A DNA stretch of 64,000 nt from positions 62,001 to 126,000 of the forward strand of contig NZ_BNBC01000004.1 in the NCBI RefSeq assembly GCF_014654675.1, written 5' to 3'. Of the stretch, positions 52,344-60,588 are shown in pieces. A model generated the notes under the pieces. The model searched no databases, was not told the origin of the DNA, and worked only from the letters and a program-made list of their open reading frames with translations. A program made the position numbers and the translations under genes. Positions within the stretch are counted from its first letter, which is position 1, and each line of letters starts with the position of its first letter. The stretch comes from Streptomyces spiralis (lineage in GTDB: Bacteria > Actinomycetota > Actinomycetes > Streptomycetales > Streptomycetaceae).

Positions 52344-52574
52344 TCAGATGCGGTGCACCGCGGCCGTGAAGTCCGCCCAGCTCTCAGGGGAGAAGAGCAG
52401 TGCGGGTCCGGCCGGGTCCTTGGAGTCGCGCACGGCGAGCAGTCCTTCGCACGGCCCTGAGGCCGGCCGGGCCGTCTCGACGCAGTTGTTGGCTCCCGTG
52501 CTGTAGCTGCTGCGCAGCCACCGCACACCGTGCAGATCGGTAGGGGAAGGTACGTGCCCCAGCAAAGCGGACAT
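52344..52574 (-). CDS. DUF397 protein
   Basis: 76-residue DUF397 protein with the family hallmark WLRSSYSTGANNCVETA and VRDSKDPAGPALLFSPESWA. In streptomycetes such genes usually sit beside an XRE-DUF5753 regulator, as here, and the pairs control development or antibiotic genes (AbaA/WhiJ type). The mechanism is not settled; it may modulate its partner regulator. Confidence 0.92.
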   Translation of the reverse strand: MSALLGHVPSPTDLHGVRWLRSSYSTGANNCVETARPASGPCEGLLAVRDSKDPAGPALLFSPESWADFTAAVHRI

Positions 52575-52606
52575 GGTGCCTCCTTACGCGGTTGCGTGCC
52601 GTGCCG

Positions 52607-53467
52607 TCACTTGTCGTGGTGTATCGCGGCGATGAAGTCCAGCGAGTCCTCGATCGAAAGCGCGTGGTACCGAAGGGAGTTGAAGGCCTCGGTGTAGGCC
52701 TCTAGGTCTTCTTTCCGTTCGAGATGGAGGCTACTCGTCAAGTGGTCGAGAACAACGACGTCCAGATCAGAAGTGTTCGAAAATGAAAAGATTACGAAAG
52801 GACCGGTGATGCCGATATGCGCCCCGGCGGCGAACGGCAGTACCTGGAGCCGGACTTGGGGCAGTCGCGCCGCCCTGGTCAGGCGTTCCAGCTGCCGCGC
52901 CATCACCTCCGGCCCGCCGACCTCCCGGCGCAGCACCGCCTCGTCGAGCACGGCGTGCAGCTCCAGCGGAGGATCGGCCCGCAGCACGTCCTGCCGGGCC
53001 AGCCGCACCTCCACCAGGGCGTCCAGCCGGTCGTCGTCGGGTCCGTCCACGGCCGCCCGGGTCACCGCGCGGGCGTACTCCGGGGTCTGCAACAGCCCCG
53101 GGACCACCGAGGTCTCCAGGGTGCGCATCGCGGTGGCCTGTGACTCCAGGCTGATGAAGTCCCGGTACGTCGGCGGCAGTACGCCCCGATAGGCGTGCCA
53201 CCAGTGCTGCCGTTCGTCGCCGTCGTCGGAGCCCGCCAGCACCATGAGCAGATCGCGCAGCTGGGAGTCGCGGACCGCGTAGGCGTCCAGCAGTAACCGC
53301 ACATCGGCCGGTTTGACCCCGCTCGCGCCGGTCTCGATCCTGCTCACCTTCGACTGGTGCCAGCCCACCAGTCGGGCCGCCTCACCACTGGTGAGGCCCG
53401 CACCGGCGCGCAGCGCGCGCAGTTCGGCGCCCAGCTTGCGGCGGCGCACCGCGGGACCGTGCTGCAT
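52607..53467 (-). CDS. XRE-family regulator with DUF5753 domain (WhiJ-like)
   Basis: 286 residues. The HTH (TSGEAARLVGWHQSKVSRIE) is at about 25-45 and DUF5753 fills the rest (YRDFISLESQATAMRTLETS, then VLDEAVLRREVGGPEVMARQ). AAGGAG precedes the ATG at 53467. WhiJ-type proteins restrain differentiation, usually with a small DUF397 partner, which is the next gene downstream in the same direction. The divergent HATPase completes a recurrent set. Confidence 0.92.
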   Translation of the reverse strand: MQHGPAVRRRKLGAELRALRAGAGLTSGEAARLVGWHQSKVSRIETGASGVKPADVRLLLDAYAVRDSQLRDLLMVLAGSDDGDERQHWWHAYRGVLPPTYRDFISLESQATAMRTLETSVVPGLLQTPEYARAVTRAAVDGPDDDRLDALVEVRLARQDVLRADPPLELHAVLDEAVLRREVGGPEVMARQLERLTRAARLPQVRLQVLPFAAGAHIGITGPFVIFSFSNTSDLDVVVLDHLTSSLHLERKEDLEAYTEAFNSLRYHALSIEDSLDFIAAIHHDK

Positions 53468-53705
53468 CGACTGCTCCTTACTCCGTCCGGGCTCCCGGTG
53501 ACAGCCTCCGCAAACCCGCGCCAAATCCGCTCTGCCGTCGCACAGTTCACCGCTTCGAGCGACAGATATATGCACATCTTGGTGGATCGCCACCCGTGAC
53601 CGGCCCTGTGGTGGCAGTCTGACGGCGAAGCACCAGTCCGGGACCGTACTCGAACCATCCGCTCCGTGTCGGACCCCGGTCCCGTGGGAAAGGGACGACG
53701 TCGCC
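53468..53705. promoter_or_regulatory. Divergent promoter of WhiJ-like regulator and HATPase genes
   Basis: This 238-bp region separates the two genes. It is AT-rich at the centre, where AGAT-ATATGCAC-ATCT (53564-53579) is a short dyad that could be an operator. No coding frame was seen. Confidence 0.4.
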
Positions 53706-54164
53706 ATGGCAGACCATCTGGAAGCATCCGTCACTCTGCCGAGCGATCCCGCCTCGGTCGCCGCCGCCCGAACCTATGCGGTGGGCACCCTGACGGAGTG
53801 GGGCCTGCCGTCGGACACGGAGACCGCCGAGACCGTACGGCTCATCGTCTCCGAACTCGCCACCAACGCCGTACAGCACACCCTCGGGCAGTCACCCACC
53901 TTCACGGTGGACCTGGTCCTGGAACGTGACGAACAGCTGCGCATCGGGGTGACCGACAGCCACCCGCGCTTCCCCAAACGACTGCCGGCCGCCGTCCAGC
54001 AGGACAACGGCCGGGGGATGGTGATCATCCGGTGGCTCACCGCGGAGTGCGGCGGCACCCTCACCGTGCGCCCCACTCGTGAGGGCGGCAAGACGGTCTG
54101 GATCGAGCTCCCGTGGACCTTCGAGGACCGCCCGGTGACGACGGCGGGCAGACGGGAGTCGTAG
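53706..54164 (+). CDS. HATPase_c_2 ATP-binding regulator (anti-sigma/SpoIIAB-like)
   Basis: 152 residues with one Bergerat-fold domain. The N-box is ELATNAVQHT, the G1 motif DSHPRFP and the G2-like motif QDNGRGMVII; all needed for ATP binding are there. In the WhiJ/AbaA-type clusters this protein accompanies the XRE and DUF397 proteins. It may act as an anti-sigma factor kinase or a stand-alone switch. No partner anti-anti-sigma factor is adjacent. Confidence 0.9.
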   Translation: MADHLEASVTLPSDPASVAAARTYAVGTLTEWGLPSDTETAETVRLIVSELATNAVQHTLGQSPTFTVDLVLERDEQLRIGVTDSHPRFPKRLPAAVQQDNGRGMVIIRWLTAECGGTLTVRPTREGGKTVWIELPWTFEDRPVTTAGRRES

Positions 54165-54244
54165 AGGGGTCTCGCCCGCCCTCCGGGCGCGGGCAGGGGC
54201 CGGCCCGGCGGGCGCGGCCGGCGCGGCTGACGGGATGCGTGGCA

Positions 54245-54291
54245 GCCCGAGGCGGTGGCGGTGGCCCAACGGCCCCGCCACCGCCTCGGGC
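54245..54291. terminator. Strong bidirectional terminator
   Basis: GCCCGAGGCGGTGGCGG (54245-54261) and CCGCCACCGCCTCGGGC (54275-54291) form a perfect 17-bp stem with a 13-nt loop between the HATPase gene and the converging NlpC/P60 gene. Confidence 0.88.
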
Positions 54292-54294
54292 TCG

Positions 54295-54768
54295 TCAGCT
54301 GACCCGGCCGTACCAGACGCTCCGGGTCCAGATCTTCTGCAGCCGCACGACGTCCCCGGTCTTCGGGGCGTGCCAGATCTTGCCGCCGCCGGCGTAGATG
54401 CCGACGTGGTAGACGTACGAGCCCGAGTGGAAGAACACGAGGTCCCCGGCCCTGCGGCTGCGTGAGGAGATGTGGCGGGTCTTGTTGTACTGCTGGGCGG
54501 CCGTGCGCGGCAGCTTCTTGCCCGCCTTCTTGAACGAGTACAGCGTGAGCCCGGAGCAGTCGAACCTGCGCGGACCGGTCGCTCCCCACTGATAGGGGGA
54601 GCCCTTCTTGGACGCCGCGATCTTGAGCGCCTTCGTCGCCAGGGTCGCGGCCGAGGCGTCCGGTGCGAAGCCCGGTACCACGATCGAGCCACCCACGGCG
54701 GCGATGGTCAGGGCCGAGGCCGTGCCGGCCCGGGCCATGAACGACGGGACACGATTGAGCGCAGTCAT
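54295..54768 (-). CDS. Secreted NlpC/P60 peptidoglycan endopeptidase
   Basis: 157 residues. A signal peptide runs to about Ala41 (GFAPDASAAT), then an NlpC/P60 domain with catalytic C71 (FDCSGL), H121 (YHVGIY) and H133 (WHAP). It cleaves D-Glu-mDAP type bonds in peptidoglycan stems; the protein is essentially one catalytic domain. ATG 54768 has GAAGG upstream. A probable c-di-AMP riboswitch occupies the leader just upstream, as is known for cell-wall hydrolases of actinobacteria. Confidence 0.92.
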   Translation of the reverse strand: MTALNRVPSFMARAGTASALTIAAVGGSIVVPGFAPDASAATLATKALKIAASKKGSPYQWGATGPRRFDCSGLTLYSFKKAGKKLPRTAAQQYNKTRHISSRSRRAGDLVFFHSGSYVYHVGIYAGGGKIWHAPKTGDVVRLQKIWTRSVWYGRVS

Positions 54769-54784
54769 GCGCAACCCTTCGTCA

Positions 54785-54900
54785 GCCGCCTGTGAAGGAT
54801 GACCTGTCGGATTCGGGCTGGCGAAGTAGCCCGGCCGCGTCGGACGCGGCTTCACCCCAAGGGCTGCTCGACCCGGCCATGGCGTGACCGAACCGGCGAC
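54785..54900 (-). ncRNA. c-di-AMP (ydaO-yuaA) riboswitch
   Basis: Read on the minus strand, the leader contains GGGGTGAAGCCGCG and CCCGAATCCGACAG, which match the conserved core of actinobacterial ydaO aptamers. GTCGCC (54900-54895) and GGCGGC (54790-54785) can pair as the closing P1 helix. The element ends about 17 nt before the NlpC/P60 start codon, so it may also affect translation. In this class c-di-AMP binding switches expression off. Covariance scoring was not possible here. Confidence 0.75.
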
Positions 54901-55324
54901 CCGTCGTGCTCGGGTCCTCCACTCCTGCCGATCCACTGCCGTCGACCGGTCGTCCGGGCGGCGGCAGGACTCGGCGTCCGCCCGGACCGCCCCGCCGCTG
55001 CGGCGGGGGCTTGTCGTCAGACAGGGATCTTGGCTCACGGATGTCCGAAAATCCCAACGGAACCGGGGATTTGTGTTGTTACTCACCACTCATCCGTTCG
55101 GGTGGACACCCATGCCTTCGAACGTCTGTCGCCTTCCGGGGTGAGGCCCGGACCAGCGCCGTAACACCTCATTGCGCCAAGTGGGGCAGGCGCGTTGCGC
55201 AACCGCTGCGGCCCCGAGAAAGGAAGGTCGTTTCCACCGAAAGGCGGTACGTCATTTGGTCCGTTCCGGTCTATCTGCGCGCGCCGTGTCCCCCTCGTCC
55301 GGCTGTTGTGCGGCTGTGGGGGCG
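54901..55324. other. Upstream part of the NlpC/P60 leader and intergenic region
   Basis: No gene was seen. The promoter for the riboswitch transcript should be in 55020-55100, which is relatively AT-rich. CCCCGCC-GCTGC-GGCGGGG (54990-55008) is a strong hairpin between that region and the aptamer and may be a 5' stabiliser or an upstream terminator. Confidence 0.45.
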
Positions 55325-55633
55325 TCAACTCGGGCCGTCGGGGGGCACGGTGACACGGGATGTGCGCCGGTCGCCGTCCAGGATCCGCAGCGCCCGCGCA
55401 AGCGTCGCCGCGTGCAGCTCCGTCTCGCCCCGCTGGTGCATCAGCGTCAGCGCGTCGCGCAGCTCGGCCGCCCTGCCGACCAGGGCCTGGGCGGCCCTCA
55501 GGCCCCGGTAGGTGTCGCCGGACCGGCCCGGGTTGATCCGGCCGAGCAGGTCCACCACGTCGAGGTAACGGTCGATCAGTTCCGCCTCGGCGCGGGTCAG
55601 CGCGGGCAGCGGCGGCAGCTCGGGCGGCAGCAT
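55325..55633 (-). CDS. Small helical protein downstream of ClpP paralogue
   Basis: 102 residues, predicted almost wholly helical (AEAELIDRYLDVVDLLGRIN and HAATLARALRILDGDRR). There is no signal peptide, Cys or recognisable domain. It starts 7 nt after the stop of the degenerate ClpP gene in the same direction and is very likely cotranscribed, so it may be a partner of that protein. I do not recognise the family. Confidence 0.7.
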   Translation of the reverse strand: MLPPELPPLPALTRAEAELIDRYLDVVDLLGRINPGRSGDTYRGLRAAQALVGRAAELRDALTLMHQRGETELHAATLARALRILDGDRRTSRVTVPPDGPS

Positions 55634-55640
55634 CGACGGC

Positions 55641-56276
55641 TCATCCCGCGTCCGGTGCGGTCCGTACGGCGTCGCGGCCCGGGACGATCCGGTCCACCAG
55701 CCCGTACTCCAGCGCGCCCCGCGCGTCCAGGATCCGCTCGCGGTCCAGGTCCGCGGCCACCTGCTCCGGGGCGCGCCCGGTGTGCCGTACGAGCATGTCC
55801 TCCAGGCGGGCCCGCACGCGCAGCAGCTCCTCCGCCCGGACCGTCAGGTCCGACACCTGCCCCTCCACCGGCTCGGGCAGCGACGGCTGCCGCAGCACCA
55901 TCCGCGCCCCGGGCAGCGCGGACCGCTTGCCCGGCGCGCCCGCGGCCAGCAGCAGGGCGGCGGTGGCGACGGCCTGGCCCAGGCAGACCGTCGCCACGTC
56001 GCAGGCGACGAAGGCCATCGTGTCGTGGATCGCCGCCATGGCCTCGAAGGAGCCGCCGGGCGAGTTGATGTACAGCGAGATGTCCCGGTCGGGGTTCTGG
56101 TGCTCGAGGTGGACGAGCTGTGCGATGACGTCGTTCGCCGAGGTGTCGTCGATCGGCGTGCCGAGCAGGACGATCCGTTCCTCCAGGAGTTTGGCGTACG
56201 GATCCAGCGTGCGTCGTCCGGCGCTCGTGAGCTCGGTGAACTCCGGCAGGACGTGGTGGTCGGACGGTCGGTTCAT
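55641..56276 (-). CDS. ClpP-like protein lacking the catalytic triad
   Basis: 211 residues with an unbroken ClpP fold: [40 protein letters not shown] and EYGLVDRIV align with active ClpPs over the whole length. Yet the nucleophile Ser is A104 (GQAVA in place of GQAAS), the His is R129 (MVLRQP for VMIHQP) and the Asp is E180. Proteolysis should be impossible. GGAGGG precedes the ATG. It may form mixed rings with active ClpP or act as a binding scaffold. It is followed by a small helical gene and divergent from an ANTAR gene. Confidence 0.9.
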   Translation of the reverse strand: MNRPSDHHVLPEFTELTSAGRRTLDPYAKLLEERIVLLGTPIDDTSANDVIAQLVHLEHQNPDRDISLYINSPGGSFEAMAAIHDTMAFVACDVATVCLGQAVATAALLLAAGAPGKRSALPGARMVLRQPSLPEPVEGQVSDLTVRAEELLRVRARLEDMLVRHTGRAPEQVAADLDRERILDARGALEYGLVDRIVPGRDAVRTAPDAG

Positions 56277-56299
56277 GGCGCATCCCTCCAGAAAGAGAT

Positions 56300-56316
56300 C
56301 TGTAAAAAATGTACAG
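56300..56316. promoter_or_regulatory. AT-rich dyad upstream of the ClpP-like gene
   Basis: CTGTA-AAAAATG-TACAG is an inverted repeat 24-40 bp before the ClpP-like start codon, unusually AT-rich for this genome. On the minus strand TACATT within it could serve as a -10. An operator function is plausible. Confidence 0.4.
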
Positions 56317-56444
56317 GACGTACGTGCGTCGATGGGGAATGCAGTCGGGGATGGCGCGGTGATTCTGTCTCCGGTCGTGCTCGGCAGGCTCCTGGAGCAA
56401 GCTGGAGATGGAACTCCGGCCGCTCGACGACCCAGGAGATCTCC

Positions 56445-56804
56445 ATGGCGTTCTTCGCGATTTCCCGGTGGCATCCCCTCCAGCCGCTCTCCGTGACCGA
56501 TCTCGTGCTGGAACACGAGCGGCTGCACGAGGAGATCGGCCAGCTGCGGCACGCCGTGACCTCGCACGCCGTCATCGACCAGGCCATCGGTGCGGTGGTG
56601 GCCTTCGCCGGGGTGCCGCCCGACGACGCCTGGCGGGTGCTGCGGGAGGTCTCGCAGCGCACGAACACCAAGGTGCGCACGGTCGCCGAACACGTCCTGA
56701 AGTTCGCGCAGGGCGGCGCGCTGTCCGACACCGAGCTGGAGGAGCTGAGGCGGGCGCTCGACCGGCACGCGGAGGGCCTGCCCGTGGGCCGTTCCGAGCC
56801 CTGA
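56445..56804 (+). CDS. ANTAR-domain protein
   Basis: 119 residues. An N-terminal stretch is followed by an ANTAR three-helix domain ([20 protein letters not shown] and [20 protein letters not shown]). ANTAR proteins bind paired RNA stem-loops and act as antiterminators. It lacks a receiver, GAF or PAS sensor, which is unusual because most ANTAR proteins carry one. AGGAG precedes the ATG. Divergent from the ClpP-like gene. Confidence 0.85.
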   Translation: MAFFAISRWHPLQPLSVTDLVLEHERLHEEIGQLRHAVTSHAVIDQAIGAVVAFAGVPPDDAWRVLREVSQRTNTKVRTVAEHVLKFAQGGALSDTELEELRRALDRHAEGLPVGRSEP

Positions 56805-56824
56805 GGGCGACCGCGAACGCCCCG

Positions 56825-56830
56825 TAAGGT
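56825..56830 (+). promoter_or_regulatory. Candidate -10 hexamer TAAGGT for leaderless antitoxin gene
   Basis: TAAGGT ends 6 nt before ATG 56837 without a ribosome binding site. Confidence 0.45.
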
Positions 56831-56836
56831 GGGTGT

Positions 56837-57118
56837 ATGGCCTACGAGATTCCGGTGACGCAAGCCAGGGCTGAGCTCGCCGATCTGATCAACCGCGTGG
56901 TGTACGGCGGTGAGCGCGTCGTGGTCACGCGGCACGGCAAGCCTCTGGTCGCCCTGGTCTCCGCAGCCGACCTGGAACGGCTGGAGGGCGAGTGCGAGGA
57001 GCCCGCCGGGGAGCAGGTCATCGGCGCCGTCTCCCAGGTCCGGGACGTCGCCCCCGCCCCGCGCGAACAGCACCGCTTCGGCATCACGGCCGAGCACCGG
57101 GGACCGGAGCCCCGCTAG
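56837..57118 (+). CDS. Phd/YefM-family antitoxin, no toxin adjacent
   Basis: 93 residues. The N-terminal Phd/YefM fold is complete ([20 protein letters not shown], then [20 protein letters not shown]). Antitoxins of this family bind DNA and neutralise RelE, Doc or YoeB-type toxins through the C-terminal tail. No downstream toxin frame is present before the urease leader. It may be an orphan regulator or a relic of a lost TA pair. Confidence 0.85.
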   Translation: MAYEIPVTQARAELADLINRVVYGGERVVVTRHGKPLVALVSAADLERLEGECEEPAGEQVIGAVSQVRDVAPAPREQHRFGITAEHRGPEPR

Positions 57119-57218
57119 CGGATCGCCTTCCGGCCGCACCCCGCGTCGTGGCCGGACCTCCGTCGCGCGCCGCGTATGGGCCGGCTCATACGCCGGTCAT
57201 GAAATGATCAAGGTCTGG

Positions 57219-57234
57219 TTAACGTCGACGAAAC
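57219..57234 (+). promoter_or_regulatory. GlnR-box-like site upstream of urease operon
   Basis: TTAAC-GTCGAC-GAAAC (57219-57234) fits the GlnR half-site pair gTnAc-n6-GaAAc except at the first base. GlnR control of ureA is known in streptomycetes. It lies about 160 bp before ureA and just upstream of a TAGCCT hexamer (57245-57250) that may be the -10. Confidence 0.6.
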
Positions 57235-57273
57235 TCCGGCGAACTAGCCTCGCATTCCACGCCACCTGCGGTT

Positions 57274-57369
57274 TTTCCGTCCGGGATGTTCGGAAATGGG
57301 CCATGCGTCCGTGTGTTAGACCTGTCTCCCGTCGCGGTGGCTGCGGCAACCGGACCCCGCACGGTCCGG
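57274..57369 (+). promoter_or_regulatory. Structured leader of the urease operon
   Basis: The 5' leader contains TTTCCG (57274-57279) with CGGAAA (57291-57296) and CCGGACC (57350-57356) with GGTCCGG (57363-57369), two stem-loops. The second lies about 13 nt before the ribosome site GAGGTGGG. No known riboswitch class was recognised. Confidence 0.4.
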
Positions 57370-57392
57370 AGCGAGGACTGTGAGGTGGGTAC

Positions 57393-57695
<303 letters not shown>

Positions 57696-57709
57696 GGGGG
57701 AGGACCGCC

Positions 57710-58021
57710 GTGATCCCCGGAGAGATCCTGTTCGCCGACGGCCCGATCGTCTACAACGAGGGCCGCGAGGTCACCCGGCTGACCGTGCTGAACGCCGCCG
57801 ACCGCCCCGTCCAGGTCGGTTCCCACTACCACTTCGCCGAGGCCAACCCCGGCCTGGAGTTCGACCGTGCCGCCGCGCACGGCAAGCGGCTGAACATCGC
57901 CGCCGGGACCGCCGTGCGCTTCGAGCCCGGCATCCCCGTCGACGTCGAACTCGTCCCGCTCGCCGGCGCCCGCATCGTGCCCGGGCTGCGCGGCCGGATC
58001 GGGGGTGCCCTCGATGCCTGA
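57710..58021 (+). CDS. ureB: Urease beta subunit
   Basis: 103-residue Ure[19 protein letters not shown] opens the domain and [11 protein letters not shown] is the family signature. GTG at 57710 has GGGGGAGGA upstream. Its final codons overlap the ureC start by 8 bp. Assembles with UreA and UreC. Confidence 0.96.
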   Translation: MIPGEILFADGPIVYNEGREVTRLTVLNAADRPVQVGSHYHFAEANPGLEFDRAAAHGKRLNIAAGTAVRFEPGIPVDVELVPLAGARIVPGLRGRIGGALDA

Positions 58022-59735
58022 GATCTCGCGTGCCGCCTACGCCGACCTGTTCGGCCCCACCACCGGCGACCGCATCCGGCTCGCCGACACCGACCTGGTC
58101 GTCGAGATCGAGGAGGACCGCTGCGGCGGCCCCGGACTCGCCGGTGACGAGGCCGTCTTCGGCGGCGGCAAGGTCATCCGCGAGTCCATGGGACAGTCGC
58201 GGGCCACCCGCGCCGACGGCGCCCCCGACACGGTGATCACCGGTGTCGTCATCGTCGACCACTGGGGCGTCGTCAAGGCCGACGTCGGCATCCGCGACGG
58301 CCGGATCACCGGCATCGGCAAGGCGGGCAACCCCGACACCATGGACGGCGTCCACCCGGACCTCGTCCTCGGCCCGGAGACCGAGATCATCGCGGGCAAC
58401 GGGCGCATCCTCACCGCCGGCGCCGTCGACGCGCACGTCCACTTCATCTGCCCCCAGGTCGCCGACGAGGCGCTCGCCTCCGGCATCACCACCCTGGTGG
58501 GCGGCGGCACCGGCCCGGCCGAGGGCTCGAAGGCGACCACCGTGACCCCCGGCCCGTGGCACCTGGCCCGGACACTGGAGGCGCTGGAGGCGTACCCGCT
58601 CAACATCGGCCTGCTGGGCAAGGGCAACACCGTCTCCCACGAGGCGATGCTCTCCCAGATCCGCGGCGGGGCGCTCGGCCTGAAGCTGCACGAGGACTGG
58701 GGTTCCACGCCCGCCGTCATCGACGCCGCGCTCACCGTCGCCGACCGCACCGGCATCCAGGTCGCCATCCACACCGACACCCTCAACGAGGCCGGTTTCG
58801 TGGGTGACACGCTCGCCGCGATCGCCGGGCGCGGCATCCACAGCTACCACACCGAGGGCGCGGGCGGCGGACACGCGCCGGACATCATGACCGTGGTGTC
58901 CGAGCCGAACGTGCTGCCCAGCTCCACCAACCCGACCCGCCCGTTCACCGTCAACACCGCCGAGGAACACCTCGACATGCTGATGGTGTGCCACCACCTC
59001 AACCCCGCCGTGCCGGAGGACCTGGCGTTCGCCGAGTCGCGGATCCGCCCGTCCACGATCGGCGCCGAGGACGTCCTGCACGACCTCGGCGCGATCTCGA
59101 TCATCTCCTCCGACTCCCAGGCCATGGGCCGGGTCGGCGAGGTGATCCTGCGGACCTGGCAGACGGCGCACGTCATGAAGCGCCGCCGGGGAGCGCTGCC
59201 GGGCGACGGTCGTGCCGACAACCATCGCGTACGTCGATATGTCGCCAAGTACACGATCAACCCGGCCGCCGCGCAGGGCCTGGACCACGAGATCGGTTCG
59301 GTCCGGAGCGGAAAGCTCGCCGACCTGGTGCTGTGGGAGCCCGCCTTCTTCGGCGTCAAGCCGCTGCTGGTCATCAAGGGCGGGCAGATCGCGTACGCCC
59401 AGATGGGTGATGCGAACGCCTCGATCCCGACCCCGCAGCCCATCCTGCCGCGCCCGATGTACGGCGCGATCGGACGGGCGCCCGCGTCCAACTCGTTCAA
59501 CTTCGTGGCTCCGCTCGCGCTGGAGGACGGGCTGCCGGAGCGGCTCCGGCTGGGCAAGCGCTTCGTCGCCATCGCCTCCACGCGTGGGGTGACCAAGGCC
59601 GACATGCGGGAGAACGACGCTCGGCCGGACGTCCGCATCGACCCGGACAGCTTCGCCGTCCGCATCGACGGCGAGCTGGTCGAGGCGACACCGGCCGCCG
59701 AACTGCCCATGGCCCAGCGCTACTTCCTCTTCTGA
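58014..59735 (+). CDS. ureC: Urease alpha subunit (catalytic)
   Basis: 573-residue amidohydrolase. The nickel ligands H141 and H143 are in DAHVHF, the carbamylated lysine is K224 in GLKLHEDWG, and the flap His is in MVCHHLNP. All match active ureases. ATG 58014 ([16 protein letters not shown]) is used; GTG 58005 would add three residues. Overlaps ureB. Confidence 0.97.
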   Translation: MPEISRAAYADLFGPTTGDRIRLADTDLVVEIEEDRCGGPGLAGDEAVFGGGKVIRESMGQSRATRADGAPDTVITGVVIVDHWGVVKADVGIRDGRITGIGKAGNPDTMDGVHPDLVLGPETEIIAGNGRILTAGAVDAHVHFICPQVADEALASGITTLVGGGTGPAEGSKATTVTPGPWHLARTLEALEAYPLNIGLLGKGNTVSHEAMLSQIRGGALGLKLHEDWGSTPAVIDAALTVADRTGIQVAIHTDTLNEAGFVGDTLAAIAGRGIHSYHTEGAGGGHAPDIMTVVSEPNVLPSSTNPTRPFTVNTAEEHLDMLMVCHHLNPAVPEDLAFAESRIRPSTIGAEDVLHDLGAISIISSDSQAMGRVGEVILRTWQTAHVMKRRRGALPGDGRADNHRVRRYVAKYTINPAAAQGLDHEIGSVRSGKLADLVLWEPAFFGVKPLLVIKGGQIAYAQMGDANASIPTPQPILPRPMYGAIGRAPASNSFNFVAPLALEDGLPERLRLGKRFVAIASTRGVTKADMRENDARPDVRIDPDSFAVRIDGELVEATPAAELPMAQRYFLF

Positions 59736-59745
59736 GGGTGCCGGT

Positions 59746-60420
59746 ATGTCACGAGCGGCACTTCTCGTCCTGGCCGACGGCCGCTTTCCCGCCGGAGGGC
59801 ACGCGCACTCCGGCGGGGCCGAGGCGGCCGTCAGGGCCGGGCGCATCACCTCAGCGGCGGACCTGGCGGACTTCTGCCGTGGCCGGCTACAGACGACCGG
59901 GCTGGTCGCCGCCGCCCTCGCCGCGGCCGCCGCGCTCGGGCACGACCCGGCCGAACTCGACGCGGCGGCGGACGCGCGGACCCCGTCACCGGCACTGCGG
60001 GTGGCCGCGCGCAAGCTGGGGCGGCAGCTGATGCGGGCCGCCCGGGCGACCTGGCCGACGGCCGAACTGGACACCGTGGCACGGGCGTTCCCCAAAGGGG
60101 CCCATCAGCCGGTGGTGCTCGGGCTGACGGCGCGGGCGGCCGGGCTGGGGCCCGAGGACGCGGCGCACTGTGCGGCGTACGAGAGCGTGAGCGGGCCGGC
60201 CACGGCGACGGTGCGGTTGCTCGGCCTCGATCCGTTCGACGCGACGGGTGTGCTGGCGCGGCTGGCGCCCGAGCTGGACGGGGTGGTCGAGCGGGCGGTG
60301 AGCGCGGCGCGGCTTGCCGCCGTCGACGGGGTCGATGCGCTGCCCGCGGCGTCGGCGCCGCTGCTCGAGATCGGGGCGGAGGCGCATGCGGCCTGGCCGG
60401 TGCGGTTGTTCGCGTCGTAG
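59746..60420 (+). CDS. ureF: Urease accessory protein UreF
   Basis: 224-residue all-alpha UreF. LLVLADGRFPAGGHAHSGG is the conserved start, and AYESVSGPATATVRLLGLDP the middle block. It recruits the UreG GTPase to the apo-urease-UreD complex and helps open the nickel path. It starts 10 bp after ureC. No ureE precedes it, so nickel supply to UreG must occur another way; the His-rich UreG N-terminus may help. Confidence 0.93.
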   Translation: MSRAALLVLADGRFPAGGHAHSGGAEAAVRAGRITSAADLADFCRGRLQTTGLVAAALAAAAALGHDPAELDAAADARTPSPALRVAARKLGRQLMRAARATWPTAELDTVARAFPKGAHQPVVLGLTARAAGLGPEDAAHCAAYESVSGPATATVRLLGLDPFDATGVLARLAPELDGVVERAVSAARLAAVDGVDALPAASAPLLEIGAEAHAAWPVRLFAS

Positions 60421-60483
60421 GCCCGTTTGGGGTCCGTCCGTCCCGGGGAGTTCGCCCCCGCCGCCCCTTCCCATTCCCGACCC

Positions 60484-60551
60484 TGGGGGCTTCGCCCCCA
60501 CAGACCCCCATCGTCCTGAACGGCCTCGTCCTCAAACGCCGGACGGGCTGA
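60484..60551. repeat. Dispersed streptomycete intergenic repeat inside the urease operon
   Basis: TGGGGGCTTCGCCCCCA (60484-60500) is a tight hairpin, followed at 60522-60551 by a 30-bp sequence (contains CTCAAACGCCGGACGGGC) that I recall as a very common intergenic repeat of streptomycete genomes. It separates ureF from ureG by 168 bp in an otherwise compact operon and may reduce expression of the distal accessory genes. Confidence 0.65.
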
Positions 60552-60588
60552 CATGCCCCGACCGGGCTGCTTGTACTGGAGCCATCTC

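Noticed and set aside
57119..57392. A toxin gene after the Phd-type antitoxin
   Set aside because: No frame of suitable length with a start and high third-position GC exists in this gap.
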